Positions 1 to 8,120 of a stretch of DNA of 44,037 nucleotides are shown piece after piece. Made by a program: the position numbers and the translations under genes. The DNA comes from Pseudomonadota bacterium. GTDB lineage: Bacteria; Desulfobacterota; Anaeroferrophillalia; Anaeroferrophillales; Tharpellaceae. The stretch covers positions 1 through 44,037 of the forward strand of contig WFRT01000177.1 of the NCBI GenBank assembly GCA_015486445.1, given 5' to 3'. Every line of letters begins with the position of its first letter. Position 1 is the first letter of the stretch. The notes beneath the pieces are model-generated. The model ran no database searches and had not been told where the DNA came from. It worked only from the letters and a program-made list of their open reading frames with translations.

Positions 1-3
1 AAT

Positions 4-1161
4 CTAACTGGCCGGCGGCGTGCGGCAGTAGGGATCGTCCGGGTGGCGGGGCAGGCAGTGGACGTGACCGGGATCGACCCTGACCGCCAGTTCCCGGCCG
101 GGTTCGAGTCCCAGCCCCATGGCCGCCTGCTCCCGGCCGAAAGCAAACGCCAGCAGGCGCACCTTTTCCCTTCCCCCTTCCATCTCCACCAGCAGCGTCG
201 CCCCGGCCTGGGGCAGAAGCCGGCGAATGCGGCAACCGTCAATCCGGTTCTCCCGGCCGCTTCCCGAAATTCCCATTACACCCGAGGTCGCGATTTCCCC
301 GGCCTTTTCCAGCACCAGGAATTCGGGCCGCAGACAGACCCAGACATCATCCTCCGGTTCAGGAACCGAACTTGAAAAAAGCCGCTCCCCGGCAACCTCG
401 ACCAGGGCCCGGCCGGCGCCGTGACGCTCGACAACCCGGCCCGGGAGGATATTGCGGGTGGCGGTGAAATGGGCGATGAAGCGATCCTGGGGGCGGTTGA
501 AAATCTCCTCAGGAAGTCCTTCCTGGACCACCGCGCCCTCTTCCAGCACCAGGATTCGGTCAGCCATGAAGCGGGCCTCGGTGTGGTCGTGGGTGACGTA
601 GAGCATGGTCACGGAAAAACGCTCCTGGATTTTTTTGATCAACAGGGCGAGACGTTCGCGGGTGGCGGCATCGAGGGCCGAAAGGGGCTCGTCGAGAAGC
701 AGGATTTCGGGCCGCAGCACCAGGCAGCGGGCCAGGGCCACGCGCTGCTGCTGGCCCCCGGAAAGCTCGGCCGGAAGGCGGCCAAGCAAATGATCGATGC
801 GCAGCTCCCGGCTTACCGCCTCCAGCCACCGCCGCTGTTCACTGCCCGGCGCCCGCCGGCTGCGGAGCCCGAACAGGATATTTTCCCGCACCCGCAGGTG
901 GGGAAAAAGGGCGTAGTCCTGGAACACCAGCCCCACCGGGCGGGCCTGCGGCGGGCGCCCGCAGAGCGGCTGGCCATCGTAAAAGATCTCGCCCTCGTGC
1001 TCCCCGGCCAGCCCGGCCACCACTTCCAGAAGCTTGCTCTTGCCGGCCCCCGAGTTGCCGAGCACCACCAGCAGTTTGCCTTTTTCCAGCCCCAGGCTGA
1101 TATCCTTGAGAATCTTCCGGCGGTTGATCTCCAGGGTAATCTTTTCCAAGACCAGGCCCAT
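4..1161 (-). CDS. modC: Molybdate-type ABC transporter ATP-binding protein
   Basis: ATPase subunit that powers import of molybdate or a related oxyanion; acts on the cytoplasmic face of the inner membrane with the ModB-like permease. The 385-aa protein has every ABC motif: Walker A GNSGAGKS (residues 35-42), Q-loop Gln81, signature LSGGQ (133-137), Walker B ILLLDE (153-158), D-loop SALD and switch His191. About 150 further residues follow, as expected for the C-terminal TOBE/MOP-like regulatory domain of ModC; this is inferred from length and position. It starts 6 bp after the permease stop and is the last gene of the yebG-modA-modB-modC unit. The family assignment rests on its neighbours as much as on its own sequence, because ABC ATPases for sulfate, molybdate and spermidine look alike. 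Confidence 0.88.
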   Translation of the reverse strand: MGLVLEKITLEINRRKILKDISLGLEKGKLLVVLGNSGAGKSKLLEVVAGLAGEHEGEIFYDGQPLCGRPPQARPVGLVFQDYALFPHLRVRENILFGLRSRRAPGSEQRRWLEAVSRELRIDHLLGRLPAELSGGQQQRVALARCLVLRPEILLLDEPLSALDAATRERLALLIKKIQERFSVTMLYVTHDHTEARFMADRILVLEEGAVVQEGLPEEIFNRPQDRFIAHFTATRNILPGRVVERHGAGRALVEVAGERLFSSSVPEPEDDVWVCLRPEFLVLEKAGEIATSGVMGISGSGRENRIDGCRIRRLLPQAGATLLVEMEGGREKVRLLAFAFGREQAAMGLGLEPGRELAVRVDPGHVHCLPRHPDDPYCRTPPAS

Positions 1162-1167
1162 ACCCGT

Positions 1168-1938
1168 CTACCTCTCACCCAGCAGGTTGACCAGGAGCAG
1201 GACCAGGAAAGAGAGCAGCACCAGGAGCAGGGAAAGGGCGTCGGCCACCCCGCTCTCTCCGCCCATCGCCTTGACGTAGATCATGATCGGAATCGTCTTG
1301 AGGCGGCCGGCGACCATCATCGTCGCCCCGAACTCACCGATCGCCCGGGCAAACGAGGTGATCGCCCCGGCCACCAGGACGGGCCGGGAAAGGGGCAGGA
1401 GAATCCGGAAAAAGGTCGTGAATTCATCAGCTCCCAGAGAGTTTGCGGCCTTGACCAGCGAATCCGGAACCTGCCGGAAAGCCGAAGCCGAGGCCTGCAT
1501 CATCAACGGGGTGACGACAAAAAACTGGGCCAGGACCAGGGCTGCGCCGGTAAACATGATCTGCAGGCCGAAGCCCCGGTACAAGGGGCCGCCGACCAGG
1601 CCGTAGCGGCCAAAGGCGAGCAGCAGCATGTAGCCGGCGGCCGACGGGGGCAGTACCAGGGGCAGGGAGAAAAAGGTTTTCAGCAAGCGGCCGCCCCGTT
1701 TCCGGCGGAAGGTGAAATGGTAACCCAGGATGATGCCGACCACAACCGCCAGCCCGGTCGCGGCCAGCGCCGTGACCAGGCTGGTAACCACGACGACCAG
1801 GACCTCCCGGTCGACCAGCACGGCAACCCCTCTGCCGGTGGCGAAAGAGTGCAGAAGGGCGGCGAAGGGGGAACCGAAAAAAAGCCCTGCGGCCAGAACC
1901 AGCAGGGTCAGCAGGAGAGGGAACCAGGAAAGCTTCAT
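1168..1938 (-). CDS. modB: Molybdate-type ABC transporter permease
   Basis: Inner-membrane channel subunit, 256 aa and almost entirely hydrophobic, with about five to six membrane segments. Residues near the C-terminal third carry the EAA-type loop that docks on the ATPase: NSLGADEF followed by RILLPLSRP, then the typical ModB stretch GEFGATMMV. The start is the ATG at 1938, one base after the binding-protein stop. The reading frame remains open further upstream, but that part overlaps the binding-protein gene and is not membrane-like. Tight packing with the ATPase (6-bp gap) indicates one transcript and translational coupling. Sulfate permease CysT/W is the main alternative, but the GEFGA motif and the ModA-like partner favour molybdate or tungstate. 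Confidence 0.9.
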   Translation of the reverse strand: MKLSWFPLLLTLLVLAAGLFFGSPFAALLHSFATGRGVAVLVDREVLVVVVTSLVTALAATGLAVVVGIILGYHFTFRRKRGGRLLKTFFSLPLVLPPSAAGYMLLLAFGRYGLVGGPLYRGFGLQIMFTGAALVLAQFFVVTPLMMQASASAFRQVPDSLVKAANSLGADEFTTFFRILLPLSRPVLVAGAITSFARAIGEFGATMMVAGRLKTIPIMIYVKAMGGESGVADALSLLLVLLSFLVLLLVNLLGER

Positions 1939-1939
1939 G

Positions 1940-2806
1940 TTACCGGGGAACCGCGACCACGAGTTCGTTGCCCATGAAAACCCGGGCCCGGTCGGCCAGC
2001 CCGCGGGCAACCAGGTCGTTGACGTAGCGGGGAGCGGCAGAAAGAAAAAGATCGGCCCCGCAAGAGCCGACCGCCCCCTGGACAAGCTTGCTGTAGAGCC
2101 GGCCGGAACCGGCGAACTCGCAACTCACTTCAACCCCGGTGGCGGACTGGAACTGCCGGGCCAGGACCGGCAGGACGGAATAGAAAACCGCGGCCGCAAA
2201 CACCGTCAGCCGCGAGCCGGGCGGAAAGCTTGCGGCCCCAGGCAGTTTCCCGGCCGCCGTCTCGACCGGTCGGGGCTTGAAGCCGTAGGCTTTCCAGACC
2301 CCGGCGGCGGCCGGGCCGGTCAGCCAGTCGATAAAAACCCCGACGGCCGCCGGTTGCCGGGTCTCCCGCAGCCGGGCCAGGGCGTATTCAGGCACCACGG
2401 CACAGGCCGCGGGCACCGTGACAACCTTAAGTTTTTCCTCGTTGTGCAGGGTATCACTGCGATAGATGAAACCGGCATCTATCTCTTTTTGCAAAAGCTT
2501 GTCGAGCAGGGCCCGGACATGGCTTTCATAGGTAACAATATTCTTCTCGATCGCCGCCGCCGCGGCGGGATCGATCCGTCGATAGCGGGCCAGGATTTTT
2601 TCGGCGTAGCGGCCGGCGGGGCCGAGATCGGGATCAACAATCCCGATGCGCACGCCTTCGGCGGCCAGATCGGAAAACTTTTTTACACTCGGCCGTAAGC
2701 CTTTAACCGCCGGGCGCTCACAGGCCCCAAGTCCTGCGGCCAGCAGCAGAAGCAGCAGCACAACACCCCGCCCCCAAGCTGCCGGTCGGCGGCTGGCAGG
2801 GCTCAT
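1940..2806 (-). CDS. ModA-like oxyanion-binding lipoprotein, apparently circularly permuted
   Basis: Periplasmic binding protein for the ABC transporter, 288 aa. Residues 1-29 are a lipoprotein signal ending in a lipobox (AAGLGAC, Cys29), so it should be anchored by lipid. The order of ModA segments is reversed. Residues about 45-176 match the usual C-terminal half: DPDLGPAGRYA near 58, GFIYRSD with Tyr115, then FIDWLTGP and KAYGF. The usual N-terminal half follows at 198-288: LTVFAAA, FAGSG, ADLFLSA, and a final GNELVVAVPR. Normally VFAAAS is at the mature N-terminus and KRYGF near the C-terminus. The anion-binding Ser expected after FAAA is Val207. Both halves are complete, and the neighbouring genes abut or overlap on both sides, so a simple truncation does not explain the order. 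The ligand could be molybdate, tungstate or another oxyanion. Confidence 0.82.
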   Translation of the reverse strand: MSPASRRPAAWGRGVVLLLLLLAAGLGACERPAVKGLRPSVKKFSDLAAEGVRIGIVDPDLGPAGRYAEKILARYRRIDPAAAAAIEKNIVTYESHVRALLDKLLQKEIDAGFIYRSDTLHNEEKLKVVTVPAACAVVPEYALARLRETRQPAAVGVFIDWLTGPAAAGVWKAYGFKPRPVETAAGKLPGAASFPPGSRLTVFAAAVFYSVLPVLARQFQSATGVEVSCEFAGSGRLYSKLVQGAVGSCGADLFLSAAPRYVNDLVARGLADRARVFMGNELVVAVPR

Positions 2807-3171
2807 TTTCCACCGGCCGCCTGGATTCCGGCCGCGGCCCCCCCCTTGGCCGGACTCTTTTTGTTTTTCGCCTTGCGGCCGCTGGCCGCAGCCTTGGCCG
2901 GAGGTGTAACCGGGGTTGCCGCCGCGGCCGCTTTTGCCTTGAGCTTGCCGCCGCGCAGCAGGCTGACGGCATCATCCCGGTTCCGGGCCAAATAGAAAGA
3001 GAGTTCCTCGAGCTGGTCGACACTCATGTCGACCCGGGCCGCCTCCAGGAAAGCATACAGATGATCGGCAATGTCGAGGAGCCGGTCATAGGCATCGGCC
3101 TCTTTCTTGGAGGTAAAGGTCATTTTCTGCTCTCCATTCCTGACCACGATATACTGTACGATAACGGCCAT
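2803..3171 (-). CDS. YebG-like protein
   Basis: Small cytoplasmic protein of 122 aa. The first 70 residues closely follow the YebG pattern: MAVIVQYIVVRNGEQKMTF, then TSKKEADAYDRLLDIADHL and a helical stretch ending ARNRDDAVSLLRGGKL. YebG is an SOS-induced protein of unknown function in enterobacteria. The last 50 residues are an Ala/Lys/Pro-rich tail, probably disordered and basic, longer than in the E. coli protein. The ATG at 3171 is chosen because family homology begins there; the frame stays open 14 codons upstream. Its TGA overlaps the ATG of the ModA-like gene (ATGA), so the two are translationally coupled, which is an unexpected pairing. No clear LexA box was seen upstream. Confidence 0.75.
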   Translation of the reverse strand: MAVIVQYIVVRNGEQKMTFTSKKEADAYDRLLDIADHLYAFLEAARVDMSVDQLEELSFYLARNRDDAVSLLRGGKLKAKAAAAATPVTPPAKAAASGRKAKNKKSPAKGGAAAGIQAAGGK

Positions 3172-3286
3172 ATCCTGTCTCCACGCTGACGGCTGAATTG
3201 CATTGATCGACACCCACCGGGCTCGGGCCGCGGTGCAAACTGTAAAATTGTCTTTCCGGCTGTGATGGCAGCCTGAATCCTTCTAT

Positions 3287-3315
3287 GCAGTAGCAAAATT
3301 CAGCCATTATGTAAA
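3287..3315 (-). promoter_or_regulatory. Candidate sigma70 promoter for the yebG-mod operon
   Basis: On the minus strand TTTACA (3315-3310), a 17-bp spacer, then TACTGC (3292-3287). The -35 is good and the -10 weak. A 6-bp inverted repeat (CTGAAT at 3273-3278, ATTCAG at 3298-3303) brackets the -10 region and could be an operator. Further upstream, 3338-3353 is a perfect 16-bp GC palindrome. No ModE-like box was recognised. Confidence 0.3.
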
Positions 3316-3372
3316 GCGTGATAAAGCGGGACCAGCCCCGGGCCGCGGCCCGGCCGCAAAGGGGTGGAAAAT

Positions 3373-3411
3373 AAAAAAAGCCGGGTCTCGGCAAGCACTC
3401 CGAAACCCGGC
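3373..3411 (-). terminator. Rho-independent terminator of the asmA-like gene
   Basis: Minus-strand hairpin formed by GCCGGGTTTCGG and CCGAGACCCGGC (3411-3380), followed by a run of seven T residues (3379-3373). It lies 24 bp past the stop codon at 3435. Confidence 0.85.
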
Positions 3412-3434
3412 TTCCGGCAGCTGAGGTTTCCGCC

Positions 3435-5210
3435 CTACTCCTTGCCGGACCCTTTGTAAAGTCGTTTCAGCAACTGTTGTTCCACCTTCTTCTGCACGGT
3501 CTTGCCAAGTTGCTGCGGGAGTTTACCGCGGTCGAGACGGATATTGGGCTGCTCAATGCTGCCGTTCAGGTAAAGATTAAGGGTGGCTTCGCCCTGTTCA
3601 TTCAGGCTCCCTTCAAGCCAGGCATATTTGTGGACCAGTCGGGAACTCAAATCCCGGTTGAAAACCAGGCTGACCGGCAAATCGAGGCGGCCGTCGAGGC
3701 CCACCGTGCCGACCGCCCGGCCCTTGAGCAGGCGACCCGACCAGCGGTTGTTGAGATGCAATAACCCCTTGATCAGCTTGAGGTCGCCGTCGAGCCGGTC
3801 GATAGCCAGGTCGTTGAGTTCCGGCAGCCCCAGGGTAACGGCCAGTTCCCGGGCCAGGGGCGTACTCTTGAGTTCGACCTCTTCCAGGCCGTAGTCGCCC
3901 ACCAGGGTAAGAGTTTTTTTCAGGGCCGCGGGAGTCTTGCCCCGCCCACCGAATTTGAAAGCGCCATGGAGCCGGCCGTCAAGCTGCCGGGGAGAGTCCG
4001 GGGCCGCCATTTTCAACAGGGCCGCGGCCCCCAGGTCGGCAAAAGAAAAATTGCCGGAAAAATCAAGTTCCGCCGGAAACGAGTCAAACTCGCTGTTGCC
4101 GGAAAAGTGTCCGCCGGCAATCTCGCCTTCAAGCCCGGATATTTTCAGCTTCTGATTACGGTAATCATAATGTAAGGCAAAATTATTGACCTGCCAGTTT
4201 TCATAAACGGCCTCCCCGATCCGCACCTGGCCGCCGGCCACCATGGCCGGTGGGGAAGAACTTTTCCGAGAGTCCGATTTTCCGGCGGCCGGCCGCCCGG
4301 CCGTCCGGTCTTTTTCCGCGCCGCCGAGTTGCTCGGCAAGACCGGCCAGGTAGGCCAGGTCGAGCCGTGGTGAATCAAGGTTGAGCACCAGGCTCGGCAA
4401 CTTCGACAGGTAGTCGCTGAGGCTGCCGCTTAAAGTGCACTGCTGGTCCTTGAGGCGGGCCTCCACCCGGTATTCCACCTGCCTGGGGTCGAGCTTTATT
4501 TTCCCCTGCGCCCGGGGCGCAAGGCCCCGGTAAAGGGCATTGAGGACGAAATCGAGCTGACCGGAACCGTTGAAATCTTTCGGCGCAAACCCTTTGCTGA
4601 AATCAAAGCGGCCGTTGAAATCAGCCGTTAAATCAAAATCCGGCAACTCCTTAAGGGCATCCTTGAAAATCAGCCTGACATCGGCAAGCCGGCAGTGCTT
4701 GAGAATGATGTCAAGCGGCAAACCGGAGGCCGCTGGGGCCGGGGTTGAAGAGCCGATCCCGGCACTGCTGACCGCCGGCAGAGTCGCTCCCTGGCGGTTT
4801 TCCGCCGGAGTCCGGGAATGCAGAAATTTCAAGCTCTGGTAGTTGAAAGCCCCCTGGCGGTTGCGATAGACCTTGACGGTAAGTCCGGAGATGCTAAGCT
4901 TTGAAATCTCCAGACGCTTCTGCAGCAACGGCATCAGGCTGTAGCCCAGGCCCAGCTTTTCCACCGTCAGAAAATTGGTTTTGCCGTCGGCCTCCTTCAC
5001 CACCAGGCCGGATAGTTCAATCCCGCGGATCAAATCTATGCTGCAGGACCCGAAATCGACCTGGCGGCCCAGGGCTTCGCGAACCGGCGGTAAAAGCAGG
5101 CTGCGCAGGCGCTCGTTGCTGAAATAGAATTTCAGCACCAGACTGCCGACCACGACCACGACCAGCAGGAGCACCACGGCCGCCAGCAGCAATTTAAACA
5201 ACCTTTTCAT
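3435..5210 (-). CDS. AsmA-family protein
   Basis: Inner-membrane-anchored periplasmic protein of 591 aa. A single N-terminal membrane segment (about residues 5-27: LFKLLLAAVVLLLVVVVVGS) is followed by a long beta-rich region of repeated short strands. The segment around RQVDFGSCSIDLIRGIELS and the C-terminal AsmA-like region (LEEVELKSTPLARELA, NGSIEQPNIRLDRGKLP) mark the family. AsmA-like proteins are thought to bridge the envelope and affect outer-membrane lipid or protein assembly; the exact role here is unknown. ATG at 5210 is preferred over the in-frame GTG at 5213 because AGGAG lies 7 bp upstream of the ATG. The gene stands alone with its own terminator. Confidence 0.8.
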   Translation of the reverse strand: MKRLFKLLLAAVVLLLVVVVVGSLVLKFYFSNERLRSLLLPPVREALGRQVDFGSCSIDLIRGIELSGLVVKEADGKTNFLTVEKLGLGYSLMPLLQKRLEISKLSISGLTVKVYRNRQGAFNYQSLKFLHSRTPAENRQGATLPAVSSAGIGSSTPAPAASGLPLDIILKHCRLADVRLIFKDALKELPDFDLTADFNGRFDFSKGFAPKDFNGSGQLDFVLNALYRGLAPRAQGKIKLDPRQVEYRVEARLKDQQCTLSGSLSDYLSKLPSLVLNLDSPRLDLAYLAGLAEQLGGAEKDRTAGRPAAGKSDSRKSSSPPAMVAGGQVRIGEAVYENWQVNNFALHYDYRNQKLKISGLEGEIAGGHFSGNSEFDSFPAELDFSGNFSFADLGAAALLKMAAPDSPRQLDGRLHGAFKFGGRGKTPAALKKTLTLVGDYGLEEVELKSTPLARELAVTLGLPELNDLAIDRLDGDLKLIKGLLHLNNRWSGRLLKGRAVGTVGLDGRLDLPVSLVFNRDLSSRLVHKYAWLEGSLNEQGEATLNLYLNGSIEQPNIRLDRGKLPQQLGKTVQKKVEQQLLKRLYKGSGKE

Positions 5211-5364
5211 CACTTCACTCCTTCTCGTTGCCCCGAAACATCACCAGGATAACTTTTTTTGTCAGTTTTTCCGGGCAAACCAAAACTCGGAAACCCGGAC
5301 TCAGGGCACGGCAAATTCACGAATCCGCCAACAATCCGCGCAACACCGGTTATTTTTTCATTTT

Positions 5365-5604
5365 GTAACTATTCAGCCGAATACACGGGGTCGGGCGCGG
5401 CTTTTCTTCGCTAAGCGTTAAGATTTCTGTTTTTCCAGCGCTCGCTCCGCCCGCATTGCAAAACTCGCTTGCGCTCAGACAGTTGCAATGCTTAAGGGCT
5501 CCAACTCGCTGGGAAAAACAACGAAATCTTTCCGAAATCGCTCAGAAAAACCACCCCCCGCCCCCTCCTGAAAGAAGGGAGATAGAATTTAGCTGAATAG
5601 TTAC
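5365..5604. repeat. MITE-like foldback element, full copy 1 (240 bp)
   Basis: Fills most of the gap between the asmA-like and tautomerase genes. The ends are inverted repeats: GTAACTATTCAGC on the left, GCTGAATAGTTAC on the right. Inside are further nested inverted repeats, including AAGATTTC / GAAATCTT arms and GCATTGCAA / TTGCAATGC. Flanking 8-mers TTCATTTT and TTTATTTT differ at one position and may be a decayed target duplication. There is no ORF inside. The right flank touches the tautomerase stop codon. A second 240-bp copy lies at 19538-19777. Confidence 0.85.
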
Positions 5605-5605
5605 T

Positions 5606-5800
5606 TTATTTTTTGGCCGGCTCGGAAAGCAGGACGCCGCCCTTGCTGATATTATCCCGCTCTTCTTCGTCGATAAAGATCAGGATGTTTTCCCGGGGCT
5701 TGCCGGAAACCCGGGAAATCACGTCGGTAACCCCGGCGCAGATATCGGCTTTCTGATCACGACTGAGCTTTCCGGCAACCCGGATATTGACATACGGCAT
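5606..5800 (-). CDS. 4-oxalocrotonate tautomerase-like protein
   Basis: Small cytoplasmic enzyme-like protein of 64 aa, the normal length for a 4-OT subunit. Pro immediately follows the start Met (MPYVNIRVAG), giving the catalytic N-terminal proline after Met removal. The second half has the family pattern GVTDVISRVSGKPRENILIFIDE. The substrate is unknown; many 4-OT homologues in anaerobes have no assigned reaction. GAGG sits 8-9 bp upstream of the ATG, and a good sigma70 promoter lies further upstream. The 3' end directly abuts the 240-bp repeat, so the last codons may have been altered by its insertion. Confidence 0.85.
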   Translation of the reverse strand: MPYVNIRVAGKLSRDQKADICAGVTDVISRVSGKPRENILIFIDEEERDNISKGGVLLSEPAKK

Positions 5801-5865
5801 GGAGCAACCTCGATTCTAAAAGGTTCATTCAGGGCGGGCAGATAAAAACACCCGCAACTACACTC

Positions 5866-5894
5866 AAAGTAAAACATTCCCCGGTTTTTGTCAA
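5866..5894 (-). promoter_or_regulatory. Sigma70-like promoter of the 4-OT gene
   Basis: Minus strand TTGACA (5894-5889), a 17-bp spacer and TACTTT (5871-5866). It lies about 65 bp upstream of the tautomerase ATG, on the correct strand. Confidence 0.55.
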
Positions 5895-5940
5895 CTTGCC
5901 GCCGCCCCTTAAAGCCCCGACAGCGGCCCCATTAAAACGG

Positions 5941-5969
5941 TTGCAAGGAACCGAAAAAGCAAGTAAATA
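5941..5969 (+). promoter_or_regulatory. Candidate promoter of the HEAT/Hsp70-like/AAA operon
   Basis: Plus strand TTGCAA (5941-5946), a 17-bp spacer, then TAAATA (5964-5969). It is about 100 bp upstream of the first gene and divergent from the tautomerase promoter. Confidence 0.4.
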
Positions 5970-6067
5970 TAGCGATGATTGCAGTATTTGACGGTTTGCC
6001 GGCGTCATCCCGCCCGGCCGAGACCCAGCTCCCAACCCGCCATTGAAACCGGCCGCGAAAGCAATTC

Positions 6068-8107
6068 ATGAGACAACTCCTGCCCACTTCCGAAAGCATC
6101 AATGATCTCCTGGCCGAGAACTGGGAACTGCGCTGGAGGGTCTTTGAGGTCTTTTACCGCACCCGGCTTATCCTGTATGACTTTTCCCGCTCCTCACAGG
6201 AGTACCGGCAGGCCCGGGAACTCTGCCGGGAGCTGGCCGGCCGGCTCAATGGCCCGAGCGACGTCAACCTGCACCTGGTTCTGAACGCGGCCTGGTTCCT
6301 GGGGGGCAGCCATTTCCTGCTGCTGGTCCTGGAAAAGATCGGAGTGGACGACCCGGAAACGGGCGATGCGGAAACCCTGCGCTGTAAAAAACCACTCAAC
6401 GCCAACCAGCCCGACGCCTCTTTTTACGACTATTTCCACTCCCTGCTGCGACGCGGCAAGGCCCTGGACGCCACGGCCGAAACCGCCATCCGGATTTTTC
6501 CTCCTGAACACGGATTGAACCTGGTCTGCGCCATCCCCGAATCTGAATCACGCTGCTCCGCCATCAGGCTGCTGCGGCATCATTACCCGGGGGTGTTTTT
6601 CAACCAGCTGCTGCTGCAGGAAGAACCGGAACGACTGGAAAAATTCCCGGAACTGGTGGAATTCATCTCTCCCCCTGTGCCGGCGGGGGAAGAAGAACGG
6701 CTGAAAAACCTCATCACCCCCCTGCTTGAAGCGCACGACTTGAGACTGGACCTGGCCCTGCAGGCAACAGCCCGGCTGGAACTCAGATCTTTAGCGAAGC
6801 AACTCGACAAACTTCCCGACGACCTTTTAACCCTCGCCACGAAAGCCCGCCTCGGGGACCGGGAAAGCTGCCGCAAACTGCTCAAAAGCGCGACTTCATG
6901 GCGGCGCGGCAAAAGGACGCAAGCCCTTTCCCGGCTCGGAGCCTGCCGGCGACAGCCGGAAGTTTTCGAACTCTTGCAAGAGCGCCTGCGCAAGGGCAGC
7001 CAGGAAGAGAGGCGCATCGTTCTCGACACCCTGGCCGACGAACCCGACCGACAGGTCCTGGGCCTTTTGCTGGAGCGCCTGGAACAGAGCTGGGACCACG
7101 ATGAAAGCCGGCTTCTGCTCAGGACCATATCCGCCCATCCCTGGCCCGACCTGCCCGTAAACGAGGCCCGGGAAATTGCCGACCGGCTGGCCGAACTGGC
7201 GGACAGCATCGAACTCTATCCCGAGCTCACGGCGGCGGCGGCCCGGTTTCCCTGCAGTGAAAAATGGAAAGAGTTCCTGCTGAGCCGGGTCAAATCCCCG
7301 ATTCTCAAGCCGCACTACCGGGAAATCGCCCTTTTCATGACCCGCTTTGCCGACCAGGAAGCCATCCGCCGCCACCTGAGCAAACTGCTGCTGGATGTCG
7401 ACTGGTCCTTCTCCTACCGCCTGCTCAGCCTGCTGGCGCCGGTTTTTACCAGCGCCGACGTCCCCCTCCTCCTGGGCCTGCTGAAAGACCGCGAAGAGCA
7501 CCGGGAACTGACCATCAAAGAGCGCCTGACCCGGGGACGGGACCTGGAACAACTGCCCGAGGCCCTGGCGGAATTTTTCCAGCAGCAGCCGTCAATCGCC
7601 CGGCAGGTTGTCGAAAAACTGCTCACCGGGGTGGTTACCGGAGCCTTCAACACCCCGGAAAAACTGTTTGCCGAACTGCGGCGGGAACCGGCCGAACTCG
7701 CCGAACTGCTGCTGGGATCGGCCGGGGAAAACCAGACCGCGGAAACCGTCAGCCTGCCCCGCCTGCTGGTCTGGCACCTGCTCTCGGCAATCAAGGTTGA
7801 CGGCAGCGATTGTTTTGCGCTAGTAGTACATCGAACCCGGCGTTACGACGGCTATTTCCGGCACCGGATCAGCGCCGTCCTCAATCGCCTGCTGGAACAG
7901 GAAAACGAATTGCAGGATCCCGGCAACCTGCCGATCCTGCGCCTGATCATCGACTTTATCCGGGGCCGTTCCGAATTTGACGAGTTGCGCCGGAAACTGC
8001 TTGACCGGGTTGCACTGGTCACTCGGCGCTGCCGTGAACTGAAGGTTTTCAGCGAAGCCTCTCAAACCCGGGACCTGATGGTTTTCAAGATCAGGAAACT
8101 GGGATAG
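6068..8107 (+). CDS. Large alpha-helical (HEAT-like) protein, function unknown
   Basis: A 679-aa protein without signal peptide or membrane segment, so probably cytoplasmic. I do not recognise a named family. It is rich in Leu, Glu and Arg and reads as successive amphipathic helices. The middle (about residues 290-350: FELLQERLRKGSQEERR, then LDTLADEPDRQVLGLLLERL) looks like HEAT-type helical hairpins, which usually serve as a protein-binding scaffold. No catalytic motif is visible. It opens the operon and is followed after 13 bp by the Hsp70-like gene, so a partner or scaffold role for that protein is a reasonable inference. The ATG at 6068 has only a weak ribosome-binding site. Confidence 0.7.
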   Translation: MRQLLPTSESINDLLAENWELRWRVFEVFYRTRLILYDFSRSSQEYRQARELCRELAGRLNGPSDVNLHLVLNAAWFLGGSHFLLLVLEKIGVDDPETGDAETLRCKKPLNANQPDASFYDYFHSLLRRGKALDATAETAIRIFPPEHGLNLVCAIPESESRCSAIRLLRHHYPGVFFNQLLLQEEPERLEKFPELVEFISPPVPAGEEERLKNLITPLLEAHDLRLDLALQATARLELRSLAKQLDKLPDDLLTLATKARLGDRESCRKLLKSATSWRRGKRTQALSRLGACRRQPEVFELLQERLRKGSQEERRIVLDTLADEPDRQVLGLLLERLEQSWDHDESRLLLRTISAHPWPDLPVNEAREIADRLAELADSIELYPELTAAAARFPCSEKWKEFLLSRVKSPILKPHYREIALFMTRFADQEAIRRHLSKLLLDVDWSFSYRLLSLLAPVFTSADVPLLLGLLKDREEHRELTIKERLTRGRDLEQLPEALAEFFQQQPSIARQVVEKLLTGVVTGAFNTPEKLFAELRREPAELAELLLGSAGENQTAETVSLPRLLVWHLLSAIKVDGSDCFALVVHRTRRYDGYFRHRISAVLNRLLEQENELQDPGNLPILRLIIDFIRGRSEFDELRRKLLDRVALVTRRCRELKVFSEASQTRDLMVFKIRKLG

Positions 8108-8120
8108 GCTTGAGTCTCTC

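Noticed and set aside
421..1977. Long plus-strand open frame (518 codons) opposite modC and modB
   Set aside because: Antisense to two clear transporter genes; low-complexity Gln/Gly/Arg composition typical of GC-rich shadow frames.
1730..2698. Plus-strand open frame opposite the modB and modA-like genes
   Set aside because: Shadow of genes with full motifs on the other strand; no ribosome-binding site or protein-like composition.
3172..3372. Molybdenum-cofactor riboswitch or ModE site ahead of the mod operon
   Set aside because: No recognisable core sequence or fold; only a GC palindrome and a short inverted repeat were found.
5829..6035. Minus-strand 68-codon frame upstream of the tautomerase
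   Set aside because: Lies across divergent promoter sequences, no homology, no ribosome-binding site.
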